A model generated the notes under the pieces. It saw nothing but the letters and a program-made list of their open reading frames with translations, made no database searches and was not told where the DNA came from. DNA of 64,000 nt, taken from Chitinolyticbacter meiyuanensis (GTDB lineage Bacteria; Pseudomonadota; Gammaproteobacteria; Burkholderiales; Chitinibacteraceae). Below are positions 45,442 through 57,562 of this stretch, in pieces; the stretch's first letter is position 1; each line of letters begins with the position of its first letter. The position numbers were made by a program, and so were the translations under genes. The DNA lies in NCBI RefSeq assembly GCF_008033135.1, contig NZ_CP041335.1, forward strand, positions 779,513 through 843,512, read 5' to 3'.

Positions 45442-47238
45442 GTGCAATTCGACATCGACCGCCTGATCGCCGACTTCGGCGGCCCCGCAGCCCTTGCGGA
45501 CGCGCTGAATCAGGCCTTCCCCGATGATCCTGTCAGCCGCGCCGCAATCTACAAGTGGCGCGAGCGCGGCAGCCTGCCGCTCTCGCAGATCGACAAGCTG
45601 GCTCGCCTCGCGGCGCGCCAGAATCGCGACTTCAACATTCACAGCTATCGCGTCGGCGAAGTGCCGACGAACCACACCGGAGCCAGTGCCATGGGCGATC
45701 GTTTGTACATTTTCGACACCACCTTGCGCGACGGCGAGCAATCGCCCGGCGCTTCGATGACCCGCGAAGAGAAGATCCGCATCGCCCGCCAACTGGAAAA
45801 GCTGGGCGTGGACATCATCGAGGCCGGCTTTGCCGCAGCAAGCCCAGGTGATGCCGACGCGATCCGTGCCATTGCCGAAGTGATCGAAAACAGCACCGTC
45901 TGTAGTCTGGCCCGTGCCAATGAGCGCGATGTGCGCGCCGCGGGCGAAGCGATCAAGCCAGCCAAGCGCGGCCGCATCCACACCTTCATCGCCACCAGCC
46001 CGATCCATATGGAGAAGAAGCTGCGCATGAGCCCGGATGAGGTGGTCGATGCGGCGGTGAAGGCGGTGAAGATCGCACTCGAATACACCGACGATGTCGA
46101 ATTCTCGGCCGAGGATGCCGTGCGCTCGGACATGGATTTCCTCTGCCGCATCTTTGGCGAAGTGATCAAGGCCGGTGCCAAGACCATCAACGTGCCCGAT
46201 ACCGTGGGCTACAGCGTGCCGTCGGTCTGGGCCGAGCGCATCCGCGATCTCATTGCCAAGGTGCCGGGTGCCGACCAGGTGATCTGGTCCACCCACTGCC
46301 ACAACGATCTGGGCATGGCCGTGGCCAACTCGCTTGCCGCCGTACAGGCAGGTGCGCGCCAGGTGGAGTGCACCATCAACGGCCTCGGCGAACGCGCGGG
46401 CAATGCCTCGCTCGAAGAAATCGTGATGGCGGTGAAGACCCGCAAGGACATCTTCGGCGTGGAAACCGGTATCGACGCCACCCAGATCGTGCCGACCAGC
46501 AAGCTGGTTTCGACCATCACCGGCTATCCGGTGCAGCCGAACAAGGCCATCGTCGGCGCCAACGCGTTCTCGCACGAATCCGGCATCCACCAGGATGGCG
46601 TGCTCAAGCACCGTGAAACCTACGAGATCATGAGTGCCGAATCGGTGGGCTGGTCCGCCAACCGGCTTACGCTGGGCAAACTCTCGGGCCGCAACGCGTT
46701 CAAGACGAAATTGCAGGAACTCGGCATCGTGCTCGATACCGACGAAGCGCTGAATGCGGCCTTTGCCCGCTTCAAGGATTTGGCCGATCGCAAGCGCGAG
46801 ATCTTCGACGAGGACCTGCACGCGCTGGTGTCGGATGAGATGGTGTCCATCGAGCAGGAAACCTACCGCTTGAGCTTGCTCAAGGTGGTGTCGGAAACCG
46901 GCGAAGTGCCAAGCGCGCAACTGGTAATGGTCGACGACGGCGCGGAGCGCCAGGCCCATGCCGATGGTGACGGCCCGGTCGATGCCACCTTCAAGGCAAT
47001 CGAATCGGTGGTGAATAGCGGCGCCGAGCTGCTGCTCTATTCGGTGAACGCGATCACCCAAGGCACCGACAGCCAGGGCGAAGTGACAGTGCGCCTTTCC
47101 AAGGCGGGCCGGGTAGTGAACGGCCAGGGCGCCGATACCGACATCCTGGTTGCCAGCGCCAAGGCGTATATCTCGGCGCTGAACAAGCTCTCGAACAAAA
47201 ATACCCGCGTCAATCCGCAGATCGGCGAGGCGGTTTGA
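45442..47238 (+). CDS. leuA: 2-isopropylmalate synthase with N-terminal HTH-like extension
   Basis: First committed enzyme of leucine synthesis. The catalytic barrel starts at [15 protein letters not shown] and has the metal ligands in [10 protein letters not shown], the [11 protein letters not shown] block and a C-terminal LeuA allosteric domain. Uniquely, the frame begins ~83 codons upstream with a domain resembling a small Cro/YdaS-type helix-turn-helix ([40 protein letters not shown]). The GTG at 45442 with AGGAG and a promoter 20-30 bp upstream supports translation of the full 598 aa. A second start (ATG 45691, GGAG 9 nt upstream) would give a normal 515-aa LeuA; both may be made. Confidence 0.92.
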   Translation: MQFDIDRLIADFGGPAALADALNQAFPDDPVSRAAIYKWRERGSLPLSQIDKLARLAARQNRDFNIHSYRVGEVPTNHTGASAMGDRLYIFDTTLRDGEQSPGASMTREEKIRIARQLEKLGVDIIEAGFAAASPGDADAIRAIAEVIENSTVCSLARANERDVRAAGEAIKPAKRGRIHTFIATSPIHMEKKLRMSPDEVVDAAVKAVKIALEYTDDVEFSAEDAVRSDMDFLCRIFGEVIKAGAKTINVPDTVGYSVPSVWAERIRDLIAKVPGADQVIWSTHCHNDLGMAVANSLAAVQAGARQVECTINGLGERAGNASLEEIVMAVKTRKDIFGVETGIDATQIVPTSKLVSTITGYPVQPNKAIVGANAFSHESGIHQDGVLKHRETYEIMSAESVGWSANRLTLGKLSGRNAFKTKLQELGIVLDTDEALNAAFARFKDLADRKREIFDEDLHALVSDEMVSIEQETYRLSLLKVVSETGEVPSAQLVMVDDGAERQAHADGDGPVDATFKAIESVVNSGAELLLYSVNAITQGTDSQGEVTVRLSKAGRVVNGQGADTDILVASAKAYISALNKLSNKNTRVNPQIGEAV

Positions 47239-47421
47239 ACGGAATCGCGGTGCGCCGGGCGTGGCGCGCTGCGATTCAACTACCGGATTTCAGGCAGTAA
47301 ACCACCGAGGCGGGCGCCCCACCAGGGCGTGAACCGCGCGGCGCAACCCAGGCGCCGCAAGCCAGCGCGCTCCTTCGCGATCCGCGAACGAGTCAGGCCA
47401 TGGACCGGCGGCAGCAGTAAG

Positions 47422-47461
47422 AACCCGATCGACGCAGGCCACGTCGACCGGGTTTTATTTT
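47422..47461 (+). terminator. Rho-independent terminator downstream of leuA
   Basis: 13-bp stem with one mismatch (AACCCGATCGACG / CGTCGACCGGGTT, loop CAGGCCA) followed by TTATTTT. It is 184 bp after the leuA stop, leaving an unusually long 3' UTR or room for a small RNA. Confidence 0.85.
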
Positions 47462-47465
47462 GCCT

Positions 47466-47507
47466 GCAGCATCCCCGCGTGACGCTGGCGCGGGGGCGTT
47501 TTGCTGC
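47466..47507 (+). terminator. Second hairpin/terminator downstream of leuA
   Basis: Perfect 7-bp stem CCCCGCG (47473-47479) / CGCGGGG (47489-47495), 9-nt loop, then GCGTTTT; outer arms GCAGCA (47466-47471) and TGCTGC (47502-47507) can also pair. In tandem with the previous terminator. Confidence 0.6.
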
Positions 47508-47563
47508 TGCACCGCACCCTGGGCTGGATCAAGCGGCCCAAGTTCGGGGTGCAGCGCAATCGA

Positions 47564-48379
47564 TCAGTAGTGCTCGGCGACGAAGCGGAATGGATAGCTG
47601 CTGCTGTCGCGGCGCTTGATCTTGCGCTTGGGCAGCTTCACTTCCTCGCGCGGCAACGCCTCGTACGGCACATGGTCGAGGATGTGGCGGAGCACATTGA
47701 GCCGCACTTTTTTCTTGTCTTCCGAGCGCGCGACGAACCAGGGCGCCCACGAGGTATCGGTGGCGGCGAACATGTCGTCGCGCGCCTGGGTGTAGTCATC
47801 CCAGCGGTCGTAGGATTTCACGTCCATCGGCGAGAGTTTCCAGGTCTTGCGCGGATCGTCGATCCGGTCGCGCAGTCGCCGCTCCTGCTCCTCCGGGCTC
47901 ACTTCCAGCCAGTACTTCAGCAGGATGATGCCGGATTCGACAATGGCCCGTTCCGCCAGTGGCGTGGATTCCAGGAATTTCTCCACCTGCTCGGCGCTGC
48001 AAAAGCCCATCACCCGCTCGACGCCGGCGCGGTTGTACCAGCTGCGATCGAAAATGGTGATCTCGCCTGCGGCCGGCAGGTGCTGCATGTAGCGCTGGAA
48101 GTACATCTGGCTCTTTTCCCGCTCTGTCGGGGCCGGCAATGCCACCACGCGGAATACCCGCGGGCTCACCCGTTCGGTCAGTGCCTTGATGGTGCCGCCC
48201 TTGCCGGCGCCATCGCGGCCCTCGAACACGATGCAGACCTTGAGGCCCTTGGCGACCACCCATTGCTGCAGCTTGACGAGCTCGCCATGCAGGCGTTTTA
48301 GCTCCTTGTCGTATTCCTTGCTGCCCAGCGCTTCAACCGGTGCGGCGGGGGCGAGTGCTTCCTTGCGCTTCTTGCTCAT
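47564..48379 (-). CDS. ppk2: Polyphosphate kinase 2
   Basis: A 271-aa class I-type PPK2 that moves phosphate between polyphosphate and nucleotides. Walker A GRDGAGKGGTIKAL near residue 55, Walker B FDRSWYNRAGVERVMGFC, and the lid basic block RRLRDRIDDPRKTWKLSP. GDP/ADP preference cannot be assigned by eye. It stands alone on the minus strand. Confidence 0.93.
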   Translation of the reverse strand: MSKKRKEALAPAAPVEALGSKEYDKELKRLHGELVKLQQWVVAKGLKVCIVFEGRDGAGKGGTIKALTERVSPRVFRVVALPAPTEREKSQMYFQRYMQHLPAAGEITIFDRSWYNRAGVERVMGFCSAEQVEKFLESTPLAERAIVESGIILLKYWLEVSPEEQERRLRDRIDDPRKTWKLSPMDVKSYDRWDDYTQARDDMFAATDTSWAPWFVARSEDKKKVRLNVLRHILDHVPYEALPREEVKLPKRKIKRRDSSSYPFRFVAEHY

Positions 48380-48515
48380 GACGGATCCTCTGTGGATGGG
48401 CGATGCATATGGAATGTAGCGCGTATCGTACAGAGATGGCGGATTTCGCAGTGAGGAAGCCGGCGAAATCAGAGGATGCCGCTGGATCGCCTGGCCGCCC
48501 GGGCTATCGGCGCTA

Positions 48516-50813
<2,298 letters not shown>

Positions 50814-50817
<4 letters not shown>

Positions 50818-51155
50818 GCGGCGGTCTGCTCGATGGACAGGACCGGGGTTGCGACAGGGCAGTCGAGGACGGTGCGGTGGCCGAGTTGAAGCTCGAAAGT
50901 GGCATGCTGGCCGTGGACCGACACAACCAAGCGCTTTTCGAGCCACTCGATTTCAAGCCGGGGCGTGGTATCAGCCTGGGTAATCAGTTGGTACCTGCCC
51001 CCGGCGGTGAGTGAGTATTCAATGCCCCAAGGCTCGACAACAATGGCCTGCACGTGGGCATTGGCCTGAATCACCAGGTGCGCGGACTCCCGGTGCGGAT
51101 TCCGCCTCAGCCAGCGCTGAAGGTGATTCACGGCGATCTTCATCAAGGCTTGCAT
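50814..51155 (-). CDS. Small protein of unknown function
   Basis: A 113-aa protein without signal peptide or TM helix. Predominantly beta pattern (AHVQAIVVEPWGIEYSL, RYQLITQADTT, RLEIEWLEKRLVVSVHG). Two possible starts, 51155 and 51143 (MKIAVNHLQRWLRRN). Not recognised. It lies 54 bp from aroB on the same strand but downstream of yihY, with coding-like composition. Confidence 0.5.
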
Positions 51156-51209
51156 CTCATTCAGCTGTGGCGTTGGGGCGAGGAGTGCACGTCTAGCTAG
51201 GATGACGGA

Positions 51210-52289
51210 TCAGGCGCAGCCCGCTTCCAGCGCAGCCACCACCTGCTCCCGCGTCAGCTCGCCGATATAGGACTGGCCGAGCTTCTCCATCAGGATGAAC
51301 TTGATCTTGCCGGCGTCCACCTTCTTATCCTGTGCCATCAGGTCCAGGTAGCGCTCGTTGCCAAGCTGGGGCGAAACGACAGGCAGGCCGGCTTTGACCA
51401 GCAGCGCCTTGATCCGCGCGATGTCGGCATCGCTTACCTTGCCCAGCTCGCGCGAGGCGTAGGCGGCCAGCACCATGCCGGCGGCGACGGCCTCGCCATG
51501 CAGCCACTCGCCGTAGCCCAGACCCGCTTCGATGGCGTGACCGAAGGTGTGGCCGAGGTTCAACAGCGCGCGTTGGCCGTTTTCCTTTTCATCGGCGGCG
51601 ACGATGCGCGCCTTGTTCTGGCAGCTGTGTTCCACCGCCTGGGCCAGGGCGTCGGTATCGCGCGCCATCAAGGCGTCGATATTTGCCTCCAGCCACTCGA
51701 AGAAGGCCAGATCGTCGATCAGGCCATACTTGATGATCTCGGCCATGCCGGCGGAGAACTCGCGCGGCGGCAGCGTATCGAGCGTGGCGAGATCGGCTAG
51801 CACCAGCTGCGGCTGGTAAAACGAGCCGATCATGTTCTTGCCGAGCGGATGGTTGATGGCAGTCTTGCCGCCGACCGATGAGTCTACCTGCGCCAAGAGC
51901 GTGGTCGGGATCTGGATGAAGGGCACGCCGCGCTGGTAAACCGCGGCGGCAAAGCCCGTCATGTCGCCGATCACGCCGCCGCCCAGGGCGATCAGCGTGG
52001 TCTTGCGTTCGGCACGCGCCTGCAGCAGGCCGTCGAAGATCAGGTTCAGCGTTTCCCCGGTCTTGTAGACCTCGCCATCGGGCAGCACGATGGCCTCGAC
52101 CTTGACGCCGCGCGCCTCCAGCGCCGATTGCAGTGGTGCGAGATACAGCGGTGCGACAGTGGTGTTGGTAACGATGGCCACGCGCGGCTGCGGCAGCAGC
52201 GACACGATGTGCTCGACCTGGGCCAACAGGCCGCGGGCGATATGGATGTCGTAAGGGGCGTGATCGAGGTCAAGCTTGACGGTGCGCAT
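51210..52289 (-). CDS. aroB: 3-dehydroquinate synthase
   Basis: Second step of the shikimate pathway, NAD+- and Zn-dependent. [48 protein letters not shown], and the Zn-ligand His in [12 protein letters not shown] and WLHGEAV are present. The ATG at 52289 (359 aa) is the family start and overlaps aroK by 20 bp. The aroK-aroB operon is standard in proteobacteria. Confidence 0.97.
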   Translation of the reverse strand: MRTVKLDLDHAPYDIHIARGLLAQVEHIVSLLPQPRVAIVTNTTVAPLYLAPLQSALEARGVKVEAIVLPDGEVYKTGETLNLIFDGLLQARAERKTTLIALGGGVIGDMTGFAAAVYQRGVPFIQIPTTLLAQVDSSVGGKTAINHPLGKNMIGSFYQPQLVLADLATLDTLPPREFSAGMAEIIKYGLIDDLAFFEWLEANIDALMARDTDALAQAVEHSCQNKARIVAADEKENGQRALLNLGHTFGHAIEAGLGYGEWLHGEAVAAGMVLAAYASRELGKVSDADIARIKALLVKAGLPVVSPQLGNERYLDLMAQDKKVDAGKIKFILMEKLGQSYIGELTREQVVAALEAGCA

Positions 52290-52806
52290 GGTGGTGCTCG
52301 AGTTTGGCGAGGAGGGCTTGGGTGAGTTGCTGCACCGATTGGCGACTGGTGTCCACGGTGAGGTCGGCCACTTCGCGGTAGAGCGGATCACGTGCTTCGA
52401 ACAGCTCGCGGATGCGCTCCTTCGGGTTGGCCGTCTGCAGCAAGGGGCGGTTCTTGTCGTGGGCGGTGCGCTGGTAGATGTCGTCGACGCTGGCGCGCAG
52501 GTAGATCACGAAGCCGCCGCGGGCGAGTGCCGCGCGGCTATCGGGATTGAGCACGGCGCCACCGCCAGTGGCGAGTACGATGTCCTTCTGCGCAGCGAGC
52601 TCGGCGATCATCGCCGCTTCGCGGGCGCGAAACCCCGTTTCGCCCTCGACCTCGAAAATGGTCGGAATGCGCACGCCGGTGCGCGATTCGATCTCGTGGT
52701 CGGAATCATAGAAATGCTTGCCCGTGGCCTTGGCCAACGCGCGCCCCACAGTGGTCTTGCCGGCGCCCATCATGCCGACCAGAAAGTAATTGCCAGGCAG
52801 TTTCAT
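52270..52806 (-). CDS. aroK: Shikimate kinase
   Basis: Phosphorylates shikimate at the 3-hydroxyl. Walker [13 protein letters not shown], substrate-binding DSDHEIE and [14 protein letters not shown] and the lid Arg in NRPLL. 178 aa. First gene of aroK-aroB. Confidence 0.97.
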   Translation of the reverse strand: MKLPGNYFLVGMMGAGKTTVGRALAKATGKHFYDSDHEIESRTGVRIPTIFEVEGETGFRAREAAMIAELAAQKDIVLATGGGAVLNPDSRAALARGGFVIYLRASVDDIYQRTAHDKNRPLLQTANPKERIRELFEARDPLYREVADLTVDTSRQSVQQLTQALLAKLEHHHAHRQA

Positions 52807-52948
52807 GGCCGCAATTCTACCTCGGATAGCGGTGATGGTCGCCAGCCGCTTGCGCGCGGCATGCCGCCGATCCCGCGTCGGCGCACGCTCGACATGACAT
52901 CGTGCTGCCGCCCAGCTACACCATTCCTATGGACCAGCGAGGTGTGAG

Positions 52949-53494
52949 ATGGGAACGAGGATGATGGGATGGGCCGTCACGCTATTGGCGGTGGGGTTGA
53001 GCAGCCCGGTGGGGCTGGCTGCGGACAACGGCAAGCTTGAGCAGGATGCGAAGGCTGCGCTCAACCGGCTTTATGCCCGGGTGCCGGCGGCCAAGACATT
53101 GGGTGTAGAGGCACGGGCTACGCTGGTGTTCCCGGCGATCAAGAAGGCGGGGCTCGGCATTGGTGGCCAATATGGCGAAGGGGTGCTATTCCGCGGCGGC
53201 AAGGCGGTTGCCCGCTACAGTACGGCTGGCGCCTCGTGGGGCCTGCAGGCCGGCGTGCAGACCTATGGCTATGCGATGTTCTTCATGACCGACGCGGCCT
53301 TGAACGCGCTCGATGCCTCCGAGGGCTTCGAAGTTGGCGTTGGTCCCAGCGTGGTGGTGATGGATGAGGGCCGCGCCCGCAACCTCACCACCAAGACGAT
53401 CCAGGATGACGTCTACGCCTTCGTGTTCAGCCAGAAAGGCCTGATGGCCGGCGCCGGCGTGCAGGGCAACAAGATCACCCGGCTCGACAAGTAG
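52949..53494 (+). CDS. SYLF-domain (Ysc84-type) periplasmic lipid-binding protein
   Basis: A 181-aa protein with a signal peptide (cleavage near GLAA, residue ~25) and a SYLF domain: EARATLVFPAIKKAGLGIGGQYGEGVL and SWGLQAGVQTYGYAMFFMT blocks. Eukaryotic SYLF domains bind phosphoinositides; bacterial ones are exported with unclear roles. GTGTGAG precedes the ATG. Convergent with the DUF1501 gene, 4 bp apart. Confidence 0.86.
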   Translation: MGTRMMGWAVTLLAVGLSSPVGLAADNGKLEQDAKAALNRLYARVPAAKTLGVEARATLVFPAIKKAGLGIGGQYGEGVLFRGGKAVARYSTAGASWGLQAGVQTYGYAMFFMTDAALNALDASEGFEVGVGPSVVVMDEGRARNLTTKTIQDDVYAFVFSQKGLMAGAGVQGNKITRLDK

Positions 53495-53498
53495 GCCA

Positions 53499-54950
53499 TC
53501 AGGCGAACAGCAACGAAGGATTGAACCCTGCTTCGATCAGGCTGTTGCTGCGGTTGAACACGCTGTTGCCGGTACCGCCGCCGGCTACCCAGTCGGCCAC
53601 GCTACCGAGCACATGCTCGATACCGGTCTGGCCGAGGATGTCGTCGTTGAGATTACGTCCGAACAGCTCGAGCTCGCGATCGGGGAAGGGCATGCCGTAC
53701 ACGCCGCCCTTCACGCTGCCACCGATCACCAGCACCGCGTTGCCGCGGCCATGATCGGTGCCGGCATCGCCGTTGGCGGCGAGCTGGCGGCCGAATTCGC
53801 CGTAGATCACGATCACCAGGTTATCGCGCGCGGCCTGGTCCAGCTGCTGCCAGACCAGGTCCAGCCCCTTGCCGCTGGCGAACAGGTCGTCGAGATTGGC
53901 CTCGATATCCGCCTGCTGCGCCTTGTGGGTGTCCCAGCCACCGTAGTCCATCGATAGCACTGGGGTATTGAGCACATCGGACAGCGTCAGCACGTCGTGC
54001 AGGTTGCGCGCCTGCATGCCCCAGTAGCGGCTCTTCCACGGCAGGCCGTCCGCATACAGCGCGCGGATGGCTGCAGGCACTTCGACCAGCGCGCCGCTGG
54101 CAGTGGTTTCACCGCTGCCCAGCCGCGCGGTGACACGGCTGCCCAGATCGCGCAACACCTTCTCGTGGTTGGCGATGCGCGCCAGTGCCGGATCACTGAA
54201 GCGCTTGGCTTGGTAATAGGCCTTGAGGCTGAGTGACAGTGCCTTGTCGCTGGAGGCGACCTGCCAAGCCGGGCCACCGGGCGTATATGGTTTTTCCGAG
54301 AGCGCCAGCTTGCGCGAGTTGGCAAGGCCGATCACCAGCTCGGCGCTGGCCCGGCCGCCCGCGCCGGGGCCCAGGCACATCGCGCGCGGCGAGCTGGTGA
54401 GCGCCGCCACGCGCGCATTGCTGCCCAGCGCTGCCGCCAGTCGCCCGCCCCAGCCGGGCTTGTGGTTGTCGATGGGGCCGGAGCTGCGATCGCCGTGGTC
54501 CATCACCAGCAGCGAGTGCGCGTGATCGCGCGAGATGGCGCCGACCACGTTGTGCACGATGGCGAGCTCGCCCGCATCCCAGCGCTGCTTCAGCCAGCCG
54601 CAGCTTGCCAGAATGCCGAAGCCGGCCGGCGTGGCGGTGCCCGGGCGGTTCAGTGGCTGGTAGGCATTGCTGTAGCGCTGGTAGTAGCCATCGCGATTGC
54701 GCTGGGCGGCATCGATGCCCTGGCTGGCGGCGCGGGCCGCCCACCAGCGAAAGGCGTAGCTGTCGCTGGCTTCGTTAGCGGCGATGGCGGGTGGGAACAG
54801 GTGGCGGAAATCAGGCCCGCCGGCGAGTGTGATCGACAGCACGCTGCGCCGGGCCAGCGTGACCGCGGCGGAGGCGGAGGGTACGAGGCCAGGGAAGGCG
54901 GAGAGGCCGCCAGCCAGCAGGCCGAAACGCAGGAAATCGCGACGTTGCAT
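53499..54950 (-). CDS. DUF1501 exported protein
   Basis: A 483-aa protein with a twin-arginine type leader (MQRRDFLRFG ... SASA), then the DUF1501 alkaline-phosphatase-like fold: GGPDFRHLFPP, NHKPGWGGRLA, LSMDYGGWDTH, and the C-terminal GRQLAANGDAGTDHGRGNAVLVIGG. These proteins are coexpressed with DUF1800 proteins and exported; activity unknown. The ATG at 54950 lies 10 bp from the DUF1800 stop. The pair is likely one operon even though DUF1800 is frameshifted here. Confidence 0.9.
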   Translation of the reverse strand: MQRRDFLRFGLLAGGLSAFPGLVPSASAAVTLARRSVLSITLAGGPDFRHLFPPAIAANEASDSYAFRWWAARAASQGIDAAQRNRDGYYQRYSNAYQPLNRPGTATPAGFGILASCGWLKQRWDAGELAIVHNVVGAISRDHAHSLLVMDHGDRSSGPIDNHKPGWGGRLAAALGSNARVAALTSSPRAMCLGPGAGGRASAELVIGLANSRKLALSEKPYTPGGPAWQVASSDKALSLSLKAYYQAKRFSDPALARIANHEKVLRDLGSRVTARLGSGETTASGALVEVPAAIRALYADGLPWKSRYWGMQARNLHDVLTLSDVLNTPVLSMDYGGWDTHKAQQADIEANLDDLFASGKGLDLVWQQLDQAARDNLVIVIYGEFGRQLAANGDAGTDHGRGNAVLVIGGSVKGGVYGMPFPDRELELFGRNLNDDILGQTGIEHVLGSVADWVAGGGTGNSVFNRSNSLIEAGFNPSLLFA

Positions 54951-54960
54951 GTGGGGTTCC

Positions 54961-56852
54961 TTATTCGCCGTGCAGCAGCTGCGCCTGCGGCAGCGCGCTG
55001 ATGAAAGCCACGGCATAGGCCACGCGGCGGTTGGCATCCTTGCGCCGGGTGGCATCGGTGCTGGCCAGGTCCAGCGTTTGTGCCGCCAGCGTGGCGAGGC
55101 AGTTGCGGCCGCCTTGGCCGGTGTTGAAATCGGCATCGGTGAAGACGTAATCCGGGTTGGTGCCGGCGGCGCCGTTGCCAGTGCAATAGAAACCGGCATC
55201 GCGGCCGGTGGCGAGCAGGCTGTAGGTGTAGAGCCGCTCGAAGTCACCAAAGCCTGCGAGGCGGCTGGCGGTGAAGCGTTGCCATAGCCATTCGGCCACC
55301 AGGTCGGTGCGCCAGCTGCCATCGGCTTCGCGCGGTGCCAGCGCCCCCCAGTTCTTCTCCCACGCCGGCGCCTGCTCGGTGAGGCTGGCGTCACCACTGC
55401 TCTCCACCCGCGCCACGCGCCACAGGCTGTCCACGCTCCGGTTGTACACGGTCTTGAACAGGTCGGCCGATAGCGATGCCTCTTCGCTGGTCTGGTGGCC
55501 GAACACGTTGTGCGTGGGGCTGAACGCGGTGTAGCCCTCTTCCCAGGTAACCAGCGCCATGGGCGAATACCAGCTGGTGAATTCGCTCTCGGTGCGGTTG
55601 AGCGCGAAGCGGTTGAGGAAGATGAGATTGCGCTCCAGCGGCGTCAGGTATTTCACCCGGCCCGGCTGGTGGAATTGCCGCGAGATCGCATAGGTCTGCA
55701 GGAAGGTGAGCAGGCTCTTGTTCTGGCCCATCTGCTGCCAATAGCTGCGCAGCTGCGCCATGTCCGCTTCGCTGAGGTAATCGTTGGCCAGGCCCTGGAT
55801 GATTTTCACCGGCAGGTTGGCTTCCGATTCCGGATGGCGGATCGCCACCTCGGCCAATGCAAAGATCTTGTTGCGCGCGGTGGTGCCGGCGATCTGGCTA
55901 TGCAGGATTTCCAGCGCCGCCGCGTGGTGCCTGGCGGTGCCGAAGGTGAGCTCCTCGGCATCCTCGCTCTGCTCGCTCATGTCGGTGAGCATGCGCGCCG
56001 TGTTCTTGACGGTGACCACTTCGTGGTAACTGCCCTGCCCGCCGCGCGCGGGTTGGCATCTTCCGCTCGGGTGGTGCCAAGGATGCCGAAGAACAGCTGG
56101 TGGAATTCGCGGGCGAAATCCTCGTTGCCACGGAACACGCCAGTGCTGTTGTTGAACTGATTGCGGTTGTGGCCGTACTGCCGCGCCACCGCGGCCGACA
56201 TCGCGGCGCGCGCCAACACGCGTGAATACGATTCGCCAGCGGTGAGTGCAGCCAGCAGCGTGTCGTAGTCGCGCGCGATCTGTACCTGGGGCACGCCGGC
56301 GCCTTGGTTCACCGCCAGGTGATAGTTCAGCTCCCAGAACAGCACGCGATGCAGGAAGGGATTGAGCCCTTGCGTGATGCCCGCCTGCAGGCCAGTGCGC
56401 TGCAGGCCGCCCCAGTCGTTGCGGTAGTCGAATGCGGCGCGGCTGCTGCTGGCGAAGGGGCTGCTGCTGCCACTCCAGTAGCGCGACAGCCCATCGAGCG
56501 TGCCGCCGGTGGCGCGCAGCGGATCGGCCTCGCCGCGACCGGGCGACAGCCGGGCGTTGAACGGCGAGAAGGTCAGCATCTCGGTGATGGCGACCTGCGG
56601 GTTCATGTCCGCCCAGGCGCGTACCTGTGCATCGCTCGCCTGCCCGCCATAGGCGAAGGCGTGCAGCACATTGCGCACCGCTGTGTCGTCCCATTCGGCA
56701 TCGGAAACCGGCGGCAGCACGCTGCTTACCGGCAGCGGTGCAGGCGTGGGGGCCGGCGGTGTGCCGCCGCTATCGCCATCTCCACCACCGCCGCCGCAGG
56801 CGGACAGCAGCAGCGCCAGCACGGCGCTTGCGGCGATTCGTTTGCAATACAT
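54961..56852 (-). pseudogene. DUF1800 lipoprotein gene interrupted by a frameshift
   Basis: The N-terminal frame starts at 56852 with a lipoprotein leader (LALLLSAC lipobox then GGGGG) and DUF1800 helices up to FFGILGTTRAEDANPRA (about 56055). The homology then continues in the -1 frame as GSYHEVVTVKNTARMLTDMSEQ to the stop at 54961. The junction falls in a C/G run (about 56034-56056). Joined, the product would be ~630 aa, normal for DUF1800. Either a one-base loss in the sequence or a real inactivation. Confidence 0.85.
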
Positions 56853-57109
56853 GTTCTCTCCCTCGATACGCCAGTCGACGCATCCTGCATATCAGCGTCT
56901 CATGAAGTACGAACAGTCCCGCCGCCGGGCATCCGTGCTTTGTTCACGGTTGGCGGCGTGGGCAGATGGAGGGATGAAAACGAAGTGCCGGCGGTGTGCG
57001 CCAAGGCTGGGTTGATGCTGGCCTGCGATCGCCACGGGCCTTGCCTACGGGATGAGATCGCTCCGGGGTTGGGCGGAATCCGGCTTGGCCGCGTGCGATC
57101 CGTGCTGCT

Positions 57110-57451
57110 TCAGGATTCGCGATCGAGCTCGTGCTGCAGCTTTTCCAGCTCGTCCAGGATGCGGATGAATTTGGTACCGAATGGCGTCACCGTGTATTCA
57201 ACGCGCGGTGGCGATTCGTCGTAGGCGATGCGTTCCAGGATGCCGAAATCCATGTTTCTGCGCAGGCACTCGTTGAGTACCTTGGTCGTCAGGCCCTCCA
57301 CGCTGCGCACCATCTCGCCGGGGCGGTTGATCCCGTTGGCCAGCAATTGGTAAACAGTCAGCGACCATTTGCAGCCAAAAATGGCTTCCACCATCCGCGC
57401 GCTGCGCTCCGGTGCTGATTTCCTGGCATATTTTTTCGCTTGGCTATTCAT
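57110..57451 (-). CDS. HxlR family transcriptional regulator
   Basis: A 113-aa winged-HTH protein: FGCKWSLTVYQLLANGINRPGEMVRSVEGLTTKVLNECLRRN, followed by the wing (PPRVEYTVTPFG) and a C-terminal dimerisation helix. The usual HxlR redox Cys near the N-terminus corresponds to Cys in IFGCKWS. The ATG at 57451 is the family start. Divergent from the SDR gene with 111 bp between, so it probably represses the SDR in response to quinone, aldehyde or thiol stress. Confidence 0.88.
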   Translation of the reverse strand: MNSQAKKYARKSAPERSARMVEAIFGCKWSLTVYQLLANGINRPGEMVRSVEGLTTKVLNECLRRNMDFGILERIAYDESPPRVEYTVTPFGTKFIRILDELEKLQHELDRES

Positions 57452-57457
57452 CAACTT

Positions 57458-57481
57458 GTACCGATAAGTACCTGCCGTACC
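57458..57481. promoter_or_regulatory. Triple GTACC repeat, candidate HxlR operator
   Basis: GTACC at 57458-57462, 57468-57472 and 57477-57481, i.e. spaced by about one helical turn, immediately upstream of the HxlR start. The first is embedded in TTGTACC and the last in GTACCAA, giving approximate dyad symmetry TTGTAC...GTACCAA. HxlR-family operators often contain GTAC half sites. Confidence 0.5.
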
Positions 57482-57562
57482 AATTTGTGCCTGCTTTTCA
57501 GCGGGTAGCACAAATCCATAACCTGCGATCTCCGGTAACAACTTGAGATGGAAGGTGATCTG

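Noticed and set aside
45235..47061. 608-codon minus-strand open frame opposite leuA
   Set aside because: Mirror of leuA codon pattern, no motif, no ribosome binding site.
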